Shown here one piece after another: positions 27,187-47,523 of a stretch of DNA of 64,000 nucleotides. Positions within the stretch are counted from its first letter, which is position 1. Each line of letters starts with the position of its first letter. The position numbers were made by a program, and so were the translations under genes. This DNA comes from Martelella sp. NC20 (lineage in GTDB: Bacteria; Pseudomonadota; Alphaproteobacteria; Rhizobiales; Rhizobiaceae), in assembly GCF_013459645.1 (NCBI RefSeq), contig NZ_CP054861.1:4824001-4888000 (forward strand). The letters run 5' to 3'. The notes below the pieces were generated by a model. That model ran no database searches. It saw only the letters and a program-made list of their open reading frames with translations, and had not been told where the DNA came from.

Positions 27187-27803
27187 TTGAACCGCTCCTC
27201 CAGAGCTTCGACCGCAGACTTCGACAGCACGAGCTTGCCGCGGCGCAGGATGTCATACACATTGATGCCCTGAACCGGCAGAACATCGATATTCGGGATG
27301 TTGCGGGCGGCCAGCTTGAAGTTGCCGTCAACTTCCGCGCCACCGATGATCAGCGCATTGTCGAGGCCGAGGCCCACGAACAGGCCGAGCAGCGCCTTGG
27401 TCTTGGCTTCCTTGGCAACCAGGTCATCGATGATGATCAGCTCTTCAGCCTTCGCCTTCGACGACAGGGCATGCTTCAGCGCAAGTGCGCGAACCTTCTT
27501 CGGCAGATCATGCGCGTGATCGCGAACGACCGGACCGTGGGCAACGCCACCGCCGCGGAACTGCGGCGCACGCTTGGCGTGGTGGCGGGCGTTACCGGTG
27601 CCCTTCTGCTTGTACATCTTCGCGCCGGTCAACGAGACTTCCGAACGGGTCTTGACCTTGTGCGAACCCTGACGCTTGGCAGCGAGCTGGTAGCGAACCA
27701 TGCGGGCGAGAATGTCCTGACGCGGCTCGAGGCCGAAGATCTCGTCCTTCAGGCTGACTTTGCCGGCGTCCTTGCCCTCAAGTGTTTTAACTGTGAGATC
27801 CAT
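27183..27803 (-). CDS. rplD: 50S ribosomal protein L4
   Basis: The 206-residue protein has the L4 core with [26 protein letters not shown], the extended loop that enters the exit tunnel. It overlaps rplC (TAATG) and rplW (ATGA), so three genes are coupled. In enterobacteria L4 represses the S10 operon through leader RNA; no such site is recognisable here by eye. Confidence 0.98.
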   Translation of the reverse strand: MDLTVKTLEGKDAGKVSLKDEIFGLEPRQDILARMVRYQLAAKRQGSHKVKTRSEVSLTGAKMYKQKGTGNARHHAKRAPQFRGGGVAHGPVVRDHAHDLPKKVRALALKHALSSKAKAEELIIIDDLVAKEAKTKALLGLFVGLGLDNALIIGGAEVDGNFKLAARNIPNIDVLPVQGINVYDILRRGKLVLSKSAVEALEERFK

Positions 27804-28498
27804 TATTCGGCTCCATTGGTTTCAGCCGCACGCAGGCCGGCAGGCCGCGGCGCATTTTCAGGAACACCGGACTTCACGGCATCGCGAACCGTAATCCAGG
27901 CGCCCTTCGAACCGGGAACGGCGCCCTTGACGAGGATCAGGCCGCGCTCTTCATCGGTGCGGACGATCTCGAGGTTCTGCGTGGTGACGCGGGTCTGGCC
28001 CATGTGACCGGCCATCTTCTTGCCCTTCCAGACCTTGCCCGGATCCTGGTTGGAACCGGTCGAGCCGTGCGAACGGTGCGACACCGACACGCCGTGGGTG
28101 GCGCGAAGGCCGCCGAAGTTGTGGCGCTTCATGGCGCCGGCAAAACCCTTACCGATGGTGGTGCCGGTCACGTCGACGAGTTGGCCCGAAACGAAGTGGC
28201 TGGCCGTCAGTTCGGCGCCAACATCGAGCAGGTTGTCTTCCGACACGCGGAATTCGACAAGCTTGGCCTTCGGCTCGACGGAACCGGCGGCAAAGTGACC
28301 GCGCAGCGCCTTCGTGGTGTTCTTGACCTTCGAGCGGCCGGCGCCGAGCTGAACGGCGGTATAGCCGTTCTTTTCCTTTGTGCACGTGGAAACGACCTGG
28401 CAGCCGTCCATTTGCAAAACTGTTACAGGGATATGCTCTCCTGCGTCTGTGAAGACGCGGGTCATTCCCACCTTCTTTGCTATCACACCTGAACGCAT
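27803..28498 (-). CDS. rplC: 50S ribosomal protein L3
   Basis: The 231-residue protein starts [29 protein letters not shown] and contains [51 protein letters not shown], the L3 signature. The C-terminal extension after VPGSKGAWI is usual in rhizobia. It follows rpsJ after about 130 bases. Confidence 0.98.
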   Translation of the reverse strand: MRSGVIAKKVGMTRVFTDAGEHIPVTVLQMDGCQVVSTCTKEKNGYTAVQLGAGRSKVKNTTKALRGHFAAGSVEPKAKLVEFRVSEDNLLDVGAELTASHFVSGQLVDVTGTTIGKGFAGAMKRHNFGGLRATHGVSVSHRSHGSTGSNQDPGKVWKGKKMAGHMGQTRVTTQNLEIVRTDEERGLILVKGAVPGSKGAWITVRDAVKSGVPENAPRPAGLRAAETNGAE

Positions 28499-28625
28499 CA
28501 GTTCGTTCCTTTTAGAGTTCCGGCCTTCGGCAAAAGCCCCCGGCGTGTCTCTTTTTGGGACATCATGCGCGCCTCCATAAAGCGCCCAGCGATTGGTCCC
28601 GTTTAATTATCCCTCGCCCTGAAAA

Positions 28626-28934
28626 TCAGAGCTTGATTTCAACGTCCACGCCGGCAGCCAGATCGAGCTTCATCAGCGCGTCCACGGTCTGCGGGGTCGG
28701 GTCGACAATGTCGAGCAGGCGCTTGTGGGTGCGCATTTCAAACTGCTCGCGGCTCTTCTTGTCGATATGCGGGCCACGGTTGACCGTGAACTTCTCGATC
28801 CGCGTCGGAAGCGGAACCGGACCGCGAACATTGGCGCCGGTGCGCTTGGCCGTCGAAACGATCTCACGCGTGGAGGCATCAAGGATCCGGTGATCAAACG
28901 CCTTCAGGCGGATGCGGATATTCTGGCCGTTCAT
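28626..28934 (-). CDS. rpsJ: 30S ribosomal protein S10
   Basis: A 102-residue protein contains [21 protein letters not shown] and the S10 signature [37 protein letters not shown]. Besides its ribosomal role it is NusE, a partner of NusG in transcription-translation coupling. It follows tuf after 155 bases with a hairpin between them. Confidence 0.98.
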   Translation of the reverse strand: MNGQNIRIRLKAFDHRILDASTREIVSTAKRTGANVRGPVPLPTRIEKFTVNRGPHIDKKSREQFEMRTHKRLLDIVDPTPQTVDALMKLDLAAGVDVEIKL

Positions 28935-29033
28935 GCGACTCGTCCTTGTCTTGTTCTTATCTCCGCCTTCTCGTCATCGATCAGGCGTGTTGCTAACTTG
29001 CAGCCCGGGCTTGCCGGCTTTCCAAATATCTGC

Positions 29034-29054
29034 AGGGGCGGCAGACCCGCCCCT
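29034..29054 (-). promoter_or_regulatory. Hairpin between tuf and rpsJ
   Basis: A perfect 8-bp stem (AGGGGCGG/CCGCCCCT, 5-nt loop) begins about 35 bases after the tuf stop. It is not followed by a T run on the minus strand. It marks the str/S10 operon boundary and may be a processing or weak termination site. Confidence 0.5.
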
Positions 29055-29089
29055 TGCATTATTTGCGTCAAGCCCCGAGGGCCAGCCGC

Positions 29090-30265
29090 TTACTTGATGA
29101 TCGAAGCGACGATGCCGGCGCCGACGGTGCGGCCGCCTTCGCGGATCGCGAAGCGCAGCTTTTCTTCCATCGCGATCGGAACGATCAGCTCGACGTCAAC
29201 CGTGACGTTGTCGCCCGGCATCACCATTTCCGTGCCTTCCGGCAGCGTGACGACACCGGTCACATCCGTGGTGCGGAAGTAGAACTGCGGACGGTAGTTG
29301 GTGAAGAACGGCGTATGACGACCGCCTTCATCCTTCGTCAGGATATAGGCTTCTGCCTTGAACACGGTGTGCGGGGTAACCGAACCGGGCTTGCACAGAA
29401 TCTGGCCGCGCTCGACCTGATCGCGCTGAACGCCGCGGATCAGAGCGCCGATATTGTCGCCGGCCTGGCCCTGGTCGAGCAGCTTGCGGAACATTTCAAC
29501 GCCGGTAACCGTCGTCTTCTGGGTGTCCTTGATGCCGACGATCTCGACTTCCTCGCCAACCTTGACGATGCCGCGCTCGACGCGACCGGTCACGACCGTA
29601 CCACGACCCGAGATCGAGAACACGTCCTCGATCGGCATCAGGAACGGCAGGTCGATCGGGCGCTCAGGCGTCGGGATATAGTCGTCGACGGCGGCCATCA
29701 GCGCGCGAACGGCGTCTTCGCCGATCGCCTTGTCGCCGTCCTGAAGAGCGACAAGAGCCGAACCCTTGATGATCGGGATTTCGTCGCCGGGGAACTCATA
29801 AGAGTCCAGCAGCTCGCGGACTTCCATTTCGACGAGCTCAAGAAGCTCCTCGTCATCGACCTGGTCGACCTTGTTCAGGAACACCACGATCGCCGGAACG
29901 CCGACCTGACGGGCAAGCAGGATGTGCTCGCGGGTCTGCGGCATCGGGCCGTCGGCAGCCGACACGACCAGGATCGCGCCGTCCATCTGGGCAGCACCGG
30001 TGATCATGTTCTTCACATAGTCGGCGTGGCCGGGGCAGTCGACGTGGGCGTAGTGACGCTTTTCGGTCTCATACTCGACGTGGGCCGTCGAGATGGTGAT
30101 GCCGCGGGCCTTTTCTTCCGGAGCCGCGTCGATCTGGTCATACGCGCGGAATTCGCCGAAATACTTCGTGATCGCTGCCGTCAGCGACGTCTTGCCATGG
30201 TCAACGTGGCCGATCGTGCCGATGTTTACGTGCGGCTTGCTCCGCTCAAACTTTGCTTTTGCCAT
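29090..30265 (-). CDS. tuf: Translation elongation factor Tu
   Basis: The 391-residue GTPase delivers aminoacyl-tRNA to the ribosome. G1 is GHVDHGKT at about residues 18-25, the switch I motif [13 protein letters not shown] and G3 DCPGHADY are at about 55-85, and G4 is NKVD at about 135. The protein has complete domains II and III. It lies after fusA in the str operon. It is the only tuf in the window; many rhizobia have a second copy beside tRNA-Trp, which is not there in this genome. Confidence 0.98.
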   Translation of the reverse strand: MAKAKFERSKPHVNIGTIGHVDHGKTSLTAAITKYFGEFRAYDQIDAAPEEKARGITISTAHVEYETEKRHYAHVDCPGHADYVKNMITGAAQMDGAILVVSAADGPMPQTREHILLARQVGVPAIVVFLNKVDQVDDEELLELVEMEVRELLDSYEFPGDEIPIIKGSALVALQDGDKAIGEDAVRALMAAVDDYIPTPERPIDLPFLMPIEDVFSISGRGTVVTGRVERGIVKVGEEVEIVGIKDTQKTTVTGVEMFRKLLDQGQAGDNIGALIRGVQRDQVERGQILCKPGSVTPHTVFKAEAYILTKDEGGRHTPFFTNYRPQFYFRTTDVTGVVTLPEGTEMVMPGDNVTVDVELIVPIAMEEKLRFAIREGGRTVGAGIVASIIK

Positions 30266-30333
30266 TTTAAGGCTCCTATTCCTATCGAACCCGCGAGGGG
30301 GTTAATCTCATTATCTTTGCGGCTAGACGCCGA

Positions 30334-32433
<2,100 letters not shown>

Positions 32434-32460
32434 GATATCAGGCCTTCCTCGGTGTTCTTA

Positions 32461-32931
32461 TTACCAGCGGTAATGCGAGAATGCGCGGTTGGCGTCGGCC
32501 ATCTTGTGCGTGTCTTCACGCTTCTTGACAGCGGAGCCGCGATTACTGGAAGCATCCATGAGCTCGCCGGAAAGGCGCTCGATCATGGTGGTTTCGTTGC
32601 GCTTGCGCGCGGCAGCAATCAACCAGCGGATGGCGAGCGCCTGACGGCGCTCGGGACGGACGTCGACCGGAACCTGATAGGTCGCACCGCCAACGCGGCG
32701 GGAGCGAACCTCGACATGGGGCGCGACGTTATCGAGAGCCTGGTGGAAAACCTCGACCGGGTTCTGCTTCAGCTTGCCCTCGACGACATCGAGCGCGCCA
32801 TAGACGATCGATTCCGCGACGGACTTCTTGCCGTGCAGCATGACGGCATTCATGAACTTGGTGACAACCAGATCACCGAACTTGGGGTCCGGGTTGATCT
32901 CACGCTTTTCTGCACTGTGGCGTCGTGACAT
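32461..32931 (-). CDS. rpsG: 30S ribosomal protein S7
   Basis: The 156-residue protein starts [20 protein letters not shown] and contains [25 protein letters not shown], the S7 signature. S7 organises the head of the 30S subunit and in enterobacteria represses the str operon; no matching RNA element was identified here. Confidence 0.98.
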   Translation of the reverse strand: MSRRHSAEKREINPDPKFGDLVVTKFMNAVMLHGKKSVAESIVYGALDVVEGKLKQNPVEVFHQALDNVAPHVEVRSRRVGGATYQVPVDVRPERRQALAIRWLIAAARKRNETTMIERLSGELMDASSNRGSAVKKREDTHKMADANRAFSHYRW

Positions 32932-33006
32932 GCTTTTTGTCTCTCAACAGTTGCGGCGCTTAAAACGCGGAGAACCTCGCGCAGCGCCAGAGAAATGAAA
33001 ACCGAA

Positions 33007-33378
33007 TTACTTCGGACGCTTTGCGCCGTACTTCGAACGGCGCTGCTTGCGGTTCTTGACACCCTGGGTATCGAGGACACCGCGGATGATGTGGTAACGC
33101 ACGCCCGGCAAGTCCTTGACGCGGCCGCCGCGGATCATCACGACGGAGTGTTCCTGCAGGTTATGGCCTTCGCCCGGGATATAGCCAATGACTTCAAAGC
33201 CGTTGGTCAGGCGGATCTTGGCAACCTTACGAAGAGCCGAGTTCGGCTTCTTCGGCGTCGTGGTGTAGACGCGGGTGCAAACGCCGCGCTTCTGCGGGTT
33301 CTGCTCCAGAGCCGGAACCTTATTCCGCTTCACCTGGGGCTGACGCGGCTTGCGGATCAATTGGTTTACGGTAGGCAT
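33007..33378 (-). CDS. rpsL: 30S ribosomal protein S12
   Basis: A 123-residue protein begins [24 protein letters not shown]. The decoding loops [11 protein letters not shown] (around residues 41-51) and [12 protein letters not shown] (Lys88) are wild type, so no classical streptomycin-resistance substitution is present. It is the first gene of the str operon, behind a 426-base upstream region. Confidence 0.98.
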   Translation of the reverse strand: MPTVNQLIRKPRQPQVKRNKVPALEQNPQKRGVCTRVYTTTPKKPNSALRKVAKIRLTNGFEVIGYIPGEGHNLQEHSVVMIRGGRVKDLPGVRYHIIRGVLDTQGVKNRKQRRSKYGAKRPK

Positions 33379-33804
33379 TCAACCATCCCTTGATTTCGTG
33401 TCTCATCGCCCTTCTGGGGCATAGTCCATGCCGTTTCCGGCGAAAAGAAGCACATCAAGCGCTATATGCGCACAAGCACGGCCCAAGCCGCCTTTCCGAC
33501 GGATGGACCTAAAAGCAGAGGACACAGGCGCTTTGCCGCGTCATGCGTGCAGCATTTGATCTTCAACGTGCTGTATAAGAACCTAGTCTGAGGTGAACTC
33601 CGGGACATTTGGCTTCCCGAACGGCCAGACCTCACATGGGTTCCGTTGGCGCGGACATACTCGCTTCCCCGCGCACCGTCAAGCCTGAAGGCCCGAATTT
33701 CCTTACCAAACCCCCGTATCGGCGGCGTATTTGAGGCGACTGTCGCCGATCCGGCAAGTTTTGGCAACAAGCGCCCCTACCCGCGCAATAAAATGACTCG
33801 TCCC
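33379..33804. other. Upstream region of the str operon
   Basis: This 426-base stretch separates rpsL from the next gene, which also runs on the minus strand and ends at 33805. It must contain the str-operon promoter. The best by-eye match on the minus strand is TTGCCG-17-TCAAAT at 33729-33757, which would give a leader of about 350 bases. I see no convincing coding frame and no strong terminator after the ABC-F gene. Confidence 0.4.
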
Positions 33805-35397
33805 TCATGGCTCGTACTCGTCGAGGTCGATCGTGCGAGTCACGCCGATTCTCTGCCGGAACATCGCATCATGGCTGACGACCAGGATGGCGCCGTCGTA
33901 GCCGTTCAACCCCGCCTCGAGGGTTGCGAGGCTGTCGAGGTCGAGATGGTTGGTCGGCTCGTCGAGAATCAGCAGCTCAGCCGGCCTGTTGCCGCCGATC
34001 GCAGCCGCAAGCCCCGCCCTCAACCGTTCGCCGCCACTCAGCGTCGACACGCTCTGCAAGGCGGCGTCGGCGCGGAACCGGAATCGCGCAAGCGCCGCGC
34101 GACACGAATTTTCGTCATCATCCGGGTTGAGACGGCGGAAATTGTCGCGCACGGTCTGATCCGGGGCGAGCAGCGATACCGTCTGGTCGAACAGCGCGTA
34201 GTGAACATATATGCCGGCGCTGCCGCCGAGCGGCTGAAGCCTGCCGGTCAGGATTGCGAGCAGGGTCGATTTTCCCGCGCCGTTCCGGCCCGCAACCGTC
34301 ACCCGCTCGGGTCCCCTCATGTCGAAGGAGAGATCGCGGAACAATGGCGGCGCCGGAGGATAGCCGCCGGTGAGACGCTTCGCTTTGGCCACCCGTTTGC
34401 CTACGGCAAGTCCCGAGCGGGCAAGCGCCACGCTGAACGGCACCACCACCTCTACCTTTGCCCGCGCGCTTACCAGCCCAGCCGCCGCCTCATCATGCTG
34501 GCGCGCAGACAGCGCCCTGTCGCGCGCGCCGGTCAGCTCCGCATTCGCCTTCATGCCATCGAGCACCATTTTCGGCAGGCCACGGCTTTCGCGCAGCCTG
34601 CGCCCCTTGGCATCGCGCTTCGCCTTGCGCTCGGCGCGCTCGCGTATGGTGCGGGCGGTTTTGCGCGCCTCCTTGCCGGCGTCGCGCAGATCATGCTCCA
34701 GCGCCAGCCGCTCAGCCGCCTTCTCCGCTTCAAAGAAGCTGAAATTGCCGCCATAGCGCGTCATGCCGAGCGATGTCAGTTCGATGATCGCGTCCATGCG
34801 CTCCAGAAGCTCGCGGTCATGGCTCACCACCAGCGCGCCGCCGCGAAAGTCCTCGAGGAAGCGGATAAGGGCCTCCCGTCCGGCGGCGTCGAGATTGTTG
34901 GTGGGTTCGTCGAGCAGGATGAAATCCGGCGCTCCGAAAGCCAGTGCCGCCAGCCGGGCGCGGGTGATCTCCCCACCGGAAAGCCGTGCCAGCGGCGTTG
35001 AGAGCGGGAGGGCAAGGCCCAGGCGGGCCAGCGCTGCGGCCGCCCTCTCCTCCGCTGTCCAGTCGATGGCGGCAAGCGCTTCGGCATCGGCCTCGCCGCG
35101 CTCGGCCCGTTCTATCGCCGCCAGTATGGCGTCGATGCCGAAGAGCGTGGCCAGGGTCTCCCCCTCCCCTGTCGAAACCGACTGATCAAGCACGGCGATG
35201 CGCCCGGTAACATCAACGCTGCCGGAGGACGGCGACAGCGCGCCCGAAATCAGTTTCAGTAAGGTCGTCTTGCCAACGCCGTTACGACCGATGAGGCCGG
35301 TCAGCCCGGTGTTGAAAATCGCGGAAATATCTTTGAAAAGCGTGTGGCCGTCAGCGGTATTATAGGACAGGCCGTAAAGCGTGATCGACGCATGCAT
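33805..35397 (-). CDS. ABC-F family ATPase
   Basis: The 530-residue soluble protein has two ATP-binding cassettes and no membrane domain. The first has Walker A GRNGVGKTT at residues 37-45, signature LSGGEITRAR and Walker B FILLDEPTNNLD. The second has GRNGAGKST, STLSGGERLRAG and LLILDEPTNHLD. A charged helical linker of about 90 residues lies between them. ABC-F proteins act on ribosomes, in resistance or in rescuing stalled translation; the subfamily cannot be assigned by eye. It lies next to ribosomal genes but transcribes toward rpsL with its own unit. Confidence 0.92.
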   Translation of the reverse strand: MHASITLYGLSYNTADGHTLFKDISAIFNTGLTGLIGRNGVGKTTLLKLISGALSPSSGSVDVTGRIAVLDQSVSTGEGETLATLFGIDAILAAIERAERGEADAEALAAIDWTAEERAAAALARLGLALPLSTPLARLSGGEITRARLAALAFGAPDFILLDEPTNNLDAAGREALIRFLEDFRGGALVVSHDRELLERMDAIIELTSLGMTRYGGNFSFFEAEKAAERLALEHDLRDAGKEARKTARTIRERAERKAKRDAKGRRLRESRGLPKMVLDGMKANAELTGARDRALSARQHDEAAAGLVSARAKVEVVVPFSVALARSGLAVGKRVAKAKRLTGGYPPAPPLFRDLSFDMRGPERVTVAGRNGAGKSTLLAILTGRLQPLGGSAGIYVHYALFDQTVSLLAPDQTVRDNFRRLNPDDDENSCRAALARFRFRADAALQSVSTLSGGERLRAGLAAAIGGNRPAELLILDEPTNHLDLDSLATLEAGLNGYDGAILVVSHDAMFRQRIGVTRTIDLDEYEP

Positions 35398-35559
35398 GAA
35401 TGAAACTCTCCCTCGAAGCCAGAACGTGTGCTGTCTTGAGGTGAGAAATCATCGTCTTGCGTATCCCTGCTCGATTGCAATAACCTCTAGATACGCCCTC
35501 CCCGCTGTCATTTCAAGGCCATGCGGCAACCGCGGCCGGAACGGGAATGCCTCTCCGCG

Positions 35560-36207
35560 TCAGGAAATCAGGCCGCTTCCAAGGGTGAACTGACCGAAAT
35601 TCGGAAATGCTGATGATGCCGTGTTGCCGTCGTGAGCGAGAGGCTCGGTAAGGTCCATCTCGCTCTGGAACAGCGCCCAATCGTCGGTGGCGAGCATCTG
35701 CTCCGTGCCGGACCAGCCGGTTGAGCCCGCAAGCCAGATCAGTTCGGCATGGCCGGCGCCCTGCATTCCCGAAGCCACGGTTCCGGAGCCATAGACCCCG
35801 AGCCTGTATGCTCCGGCCAACGCCTTGGACACGGCCGCGAAATAGGGTTCGATCTTCTGGAGATCGGCGCTTTCATAATAGTCATAGTCGACGGAGAAGT
35901 AGATCGCGGAGCCGTGCGGCTGCCCGATCGCGGCCGCAAGCTTCAGCGCCTGCGCCGCATCGCGGCTTCCGTTCGCCGCATCGAGATCGCCGATCTGTCC
36001 GTTCGCGCCGCCGGTCTGCTCGAACACGACCGCCATCGCAAGGCCGGCTGCGGCAAGCGCGTTGGCCTCGCCCGGCTGAAACTGCTTTTGCGGCAGGGAT
36101 GACGAGTCCTCGAGATTGTAATAGCGGATGACGGTCTCGACGCCGCCACTTTTCAGTTGGGGAATATAGGTCGTCGTGTTCCACGGAGTATCGATGATCG
36201 TGTACAT
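35560..36207 (-). CDS. DUF1906 glycoside-hydrolase-like protein
   Basis: A 215-residue protein starts MYTIIDTPWNTTTYIPQLKSGGVETVIRYYN. It has the TIM-barrel pattern of the DUF1906 (Rv2525c-like) family: an aspartate at the first strand (IIDTPW), YYN at the second, FSVDYDYYE in the middle (residues about 110-118) and YGSGTVASG near the end. These acidic residues line a glycosidase-like pocket. There is no signal peptide from this start; GGATGGA before the ATG supports it over an in-frame upstream start. Family members have been linked to peptidoglycan or phage-lysin-like activities, but the substrate is unknown. Confidence 0.75.
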   Translation of the reverse strand: MYTIIDTPWNTTTYIPQLKSGGVETVIRYYNLEDSSSLPQKQFQPGEANALAAAGLAMAVVFEQTGGANGQIGDLDAANGSRDAAQALKLAAAIGQPHGSAIYFSVDYDYYESADLQKIEPYFAAVSKALAGAYRLGVYGSGTVASGMQGAGHAELIWLAGSTGWSGTEQMLATDDWALFQSEMDLTEPLAHDGNTASSAFPNFGQFTLGSGLIS

Positions 36208-36416
36208 GGAAATCCATCCTCGCCAGAGCCGATAATACAACCTATGGTATATTATATCTCGCGAAGCAACCAGATGAAAAATCTTTGGTCGCATTCTCGA
36301 CCCGGATCGCGATATCATTCGGCGAAGCAGGCTCCGCGTCCCGCAAGAAAGAAACGCCCTTATCCCCGGTGACCGCAGATGCGGATCGGGGTGGCGATAC
36401 CAGAGAAAGGCCCGAC

Positions 36417-36710
36417 ATGATTGCCATACCCGGCTATACCAGCGACGGCGAGCGCATGGTCTTCATCATCACCGGCAAGGTCTATCACGAGTGGAATGGC
36501 GATACCGAGGTCCACGTCCTGATCGCCGCGCCCGACGAGGATAGTGCCGTGCGCAACACGCTGAACGCGCTCGCCAATGAGGGCTATTCGGAAGCCGACC
36601 TCGACCAGATCGGCCTGATTACCGAAATCCCCGACGAGGAACCCCATGCCTCGGCCTACCAGACGGCGCTGGAAGGCGAAGTGGCGATCGTGAAGCTCAG
36701 CGGGCAGTAG
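36417..36710 (+). CDS. Small conserved cytoplasmic protein of rhizobia, unknown function
   Basis: A 97-residue acidic protein starts MIAIPGYTSDGERMVFIITGKVYHEWNGDTEVHVLIAAPDEDSAVRNTLNALANEGY and continues EPHASAYQTALEGEVAIV. It looks like an alpha/beta domain without signal peptide or membrane helices. GAGAAAGG precedes the ATG at 36417. Similar proteins are, as I recall, annotated in rhizobia only as regulators without evidence. It is divergent from the DUF1906 gene and converges on the LysE-type gene. Confidence 0.75.
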   Translation: MIAIPGYTSDGERMVFIITGKVYHEWNGDTEVHVLIAAPDEDSAVRNTLNALANEGYSEADLDQIGLITEIPDEEPHASAYQTALEGEVAIVKLSGQ

Positions 36711-36722
36711 TCCGGCGAGCGA

Positions 36723-37355
36723 TCACCGGGTGAAGGCGGAGCGCAGCAGGCTGAAGCCCGCCATCGCGAACAGCCCCGCGACGGCGCCTTCCAGCAGGCG
36801 CTTCAGCCTCCGATAGGCCGCCATCGCCCCGCTGAGAGAGAAGATGAGCGCATAGAACATGTAGTTCGCAAGGCCGATCAGCATGCACAGCGCCGTCGCC
36901 GACACCACCATATGACCTCCGGCCTCCGCCCCCATGGACAGGGCGGCCATCCAGGCAAGCACGGCCTTCGGGTTCGACAGGTTGAGCAGCAGGCCGCGCC
37001 GGAACCAGCGCCCGGCCGCATTGCCGGCGGTGGTTTCCTGCCCGCCCCTCACGGCGCTTCGAGCCGACTGGATCGCCAGCCACAACAGATAGAGCCCGCC
37101 GACGATCTTCAGCGCGGTCAGAAAATAGATCGAGCCCTGCAGCAGCGCGCCCATGCCCGTCGCCGCGACAACGCCCCAGAAGGCAAGGCCGGTTGCGAGC
37201 CCGAGGCCGAACCTGACGCCCACGCCACGCCCGTAGCGCATCGACAGCGTCGCCGTGGCGATATTGGCCGGGCCCGGCGAGACTGCGACGACAAGAAATG
37301 CCAGCGCTATGACAACGATATTGGGCAGTTCGCTCAAAGACGTTCCCTCTTCCAT
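36723..37355 (-). CDS. LysE/RhtB family amino-acid exporter
   Basis: A 210-residue inner-membrane protein has six hydrophobic segments. It carries the family signature FLVVAVSPGPANIATATLSMRYGRGVGVRFGLGLATGL near the N-terminus and LLNLSNPKAVLAWMAAL in the middle. Such proteins export amino acids or their derivatives; the substrate cannot be deduced. The annotated ATG has no good ribosome-binding site, whereas a TTG six codons later (37337) is preceded by AGAGGGAA, so the true start may be there. Confidence 0.88.
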   Translation of the reverse strand: MEEGTSLSELPNIVVIALAFLVVAVSPGPANIATATLSMRYGRGVGVRFGLGLATGLAFWGVVAATGMGALLQGSIYFLTALKIVGGLYLLWLAIQSARSAVRGGQETTAGNAAGRWFRRGLLLNLSNPKAVLAWMAALSMGAEAGGHMVVSATALCMLIGLANYMFYALIFSLSGAMAAYRRLKRLLEGAVAGLFAMAGFSLLRSAFTR

Positions 37356-37422
37356 GCGGTTGAATTCAGGTTATCGCCAAACGTGGAAGCCAACAATCCG
37401 GAATACGCCGGAAACATGAAAA

Positions 37423-37446
37423 GGCCCGGCGCTTTCGCACCGGGCC
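37423..37446 (-). terminator. Intrinsic terminator after rpoC
   Basis: On the minus strand GGCCCGGTGC-GAAA-GCGCCGGGCC is followed by TTTT, about 25 bases past the rpoC stop. It has a GAAA tetraloop and the same core (GGTGCGAAAGCGCC) as the terminator after rplQ. It ends the secE-rpoC unit and lies between rpoC and the LysE-type gene. Confidence 0.92.
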
Positions 37447-37471
37447 CTCAATTCTTCTTGCCAGCCTGAGC

Positions 37472-41686
<4,215 letters not shown>

Positions 41687-41877
41687 GCCTGTCTCCTTGA
41701 CTGGGCGGCATCGCCCTTGTTGGCAGTCAGTCCGGCCAAACCCTGATACCGGACAACCTGCCTCTAAAACGGTTATGGCCGCGAAATGCGGCGAAACTGA
41801 CACTTGAGGCTTACTTTAAACCATCGAGTGCCGGCGACGCGCCCGCCTTTTGCGAAGGGGGCGCGTCGGCTCTCAAC

Positions 41878-46017
<4,140 letters not shown>

Positions 46018-46112
46018 TCAGGTAGCTCCTTGTCAATCTGCATCCGGGCCTGCAACAGACGGTCACCGATGGCCAATTGGCTCCGTCATCATTTAAGGGT
46101 CTTCTTGAGAAC

Positions 46113-46151
46113 CCATTACCCAAAGGCCCGAAAAGGGACTTTGGGTAATGG
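46113..46151 (-). promoter_or_regulatory. Long hairpin between rplL and rpoB
   Basis: A perfect 13-bp stem (CCATTACCCAAAG/CTTTGGGTAATGG) encloses a 13-nt loop that can pair further as CCC/GGG. It begins about 60 bases after the rplL stop and 95 bases before rpoB, and no T run follows on the minus strand. The position matches the enterobacterial rplL-rpoB attenuator and RNase III site, which reduces polymerase synthesis relative to L7/L12. Confidence 0.8.
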
Positions 46152-46212
46152 TTTCACGTCAGTTGTCGCACCGCGGGCAAGAAACCCCGCCCGCGGTGCA
46201 GATCAGCAAAGC

Positions 46213-46590
<378 letters not shown>

Positions 46591-46655
46591 GTTGGTCTTC
46601 CTTTAGTGTGTTGGTTCGAACTGGTTCGAAATTTTGTAAACAGCGAAAAACCGCA

Positions 46656-47174
46656 TCAGGCGGCTTCGTCCTTCGTGGCGTAGGCGTTGAGCACGCGCGC
46701 AAGCTGGCTTGCGGGTGCCGAAGCAATCGTCGCGATACGGGTAGCCGGGGTCTGGATCATGCCCACCAGCTTCGCACGCAGCTCGTCCAGCGAAGGCATC
46801 GTCGCAAGCGACTTGACACCATCCGCATCGAGCACGGTTGCCCCCATGGCGCCGCCGATGACAACGAGCTTGTCGTTGGTCTTGGCGAAGTCCATGCAGA
46901 CCTTCGGAGCCGTCACCGGGTCATCGCAAAATGCGATGAGCGTCTGACCTGTGAACAGGTCGGACATTCCCTCGGACTCCGTACCCTGAAGGGCAATCTT
47001 GGCCAGGCGGTTCTTCGCGACTCTGACAGTGCCGCCCGCTTCACGCATCTTCGAACGAAAGATGTTCATCTGCGCAACGGTGACACCGGCATAGTGGGCC
47101 ACGACAACCGAGCCGGAAGCCTTGAAGACTTCGTTCAGTTCCGTGACGAATTCGCGTTTTTCCGCTCTTTCCAC
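46656..47174 (-). CDS. rplJ: 50S ribosomal protein L10
   Basis: The 172-residue protein anchors L7/L12 to the ribosome. It begins [40 protein letters not shown] and contains [17 protein letters not shown], an L10 signature, with a C-terminal helix that binds L7/L12. It is preceded by a 349-base leader typical of the L10-L12 autoregulatory unit. Confidence 0.98.
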   Translation of the reverse strand: MERAEKREFVTELNEVFKASGSVVVAHYAGVTVAQMNIFRSKMREAGGTVRVAKNRLAKIALQGTESEGMSDLFTGQTLIAFCDDPVTAPKVCMDFAKTNDKLVVIGGAMGATVLDADGVKSLATMPSLDELRAKLVGMIQTPATRIATIASAPASQLARVLNAYATKDEAA

Positions 47175-47523
47175 TGCCTATCTCCAGTTGACAGGCCCAT
47201 TTTCGGACCTGTCGGTTTGCCTTTGCCGCAAGGGGCTTCTTGTTTTTATCCAAGATCCCAAGCGACGCTCGAGGATCCTGCCCCCATCGGCGCGCTGTTT
47301 CCAACAGCGCCTAGGCACACCAGGTTCGAACCAGTTAAACCGCCAAAGGTGACTTTCGCCGCCAACGGAAAAATTGGTCTCACCCGTCTCATGCAGGCAA
47401 TGAATTAAGGTTGCCCACCTGCAATCTCGGACAGGAAACCGGGTTTTATCCCGGGTCTTTCCGGGCCCTGGAGCCCGGAAACTCTTTACCGGAAATACCT
47501 TCCGGAAATTCTGTTCTATGCGC
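47175..47523 (-). promoter_or_regulatory. rplJ leader region (probable L10 leader)
   Basis: The 349-base gap between rplA and rplJ contains two adjacent GC-rich hairpins at its 5' end: a perfect 9-bp stem at 47458-47481 (TTTCCGGGC/GCCCGGAAA) and an imperfect one at 47438-47456. Further down it has shorter hairpins (GCTGTTGGAAACAGC). L10 with L7/L12 represses its own translation by binding such a leader in many bacteria. I could not prove the conserved kink-turn by eye. Confidence 0.5.

Noticed and set aside
33462..33770. 102-codon frame in the region upstream of rpsL
   Set aside because: No ribosome-binding site, no recognisable motif, and composition unlike coding sequence; the region more likely holds a promoter and leader.
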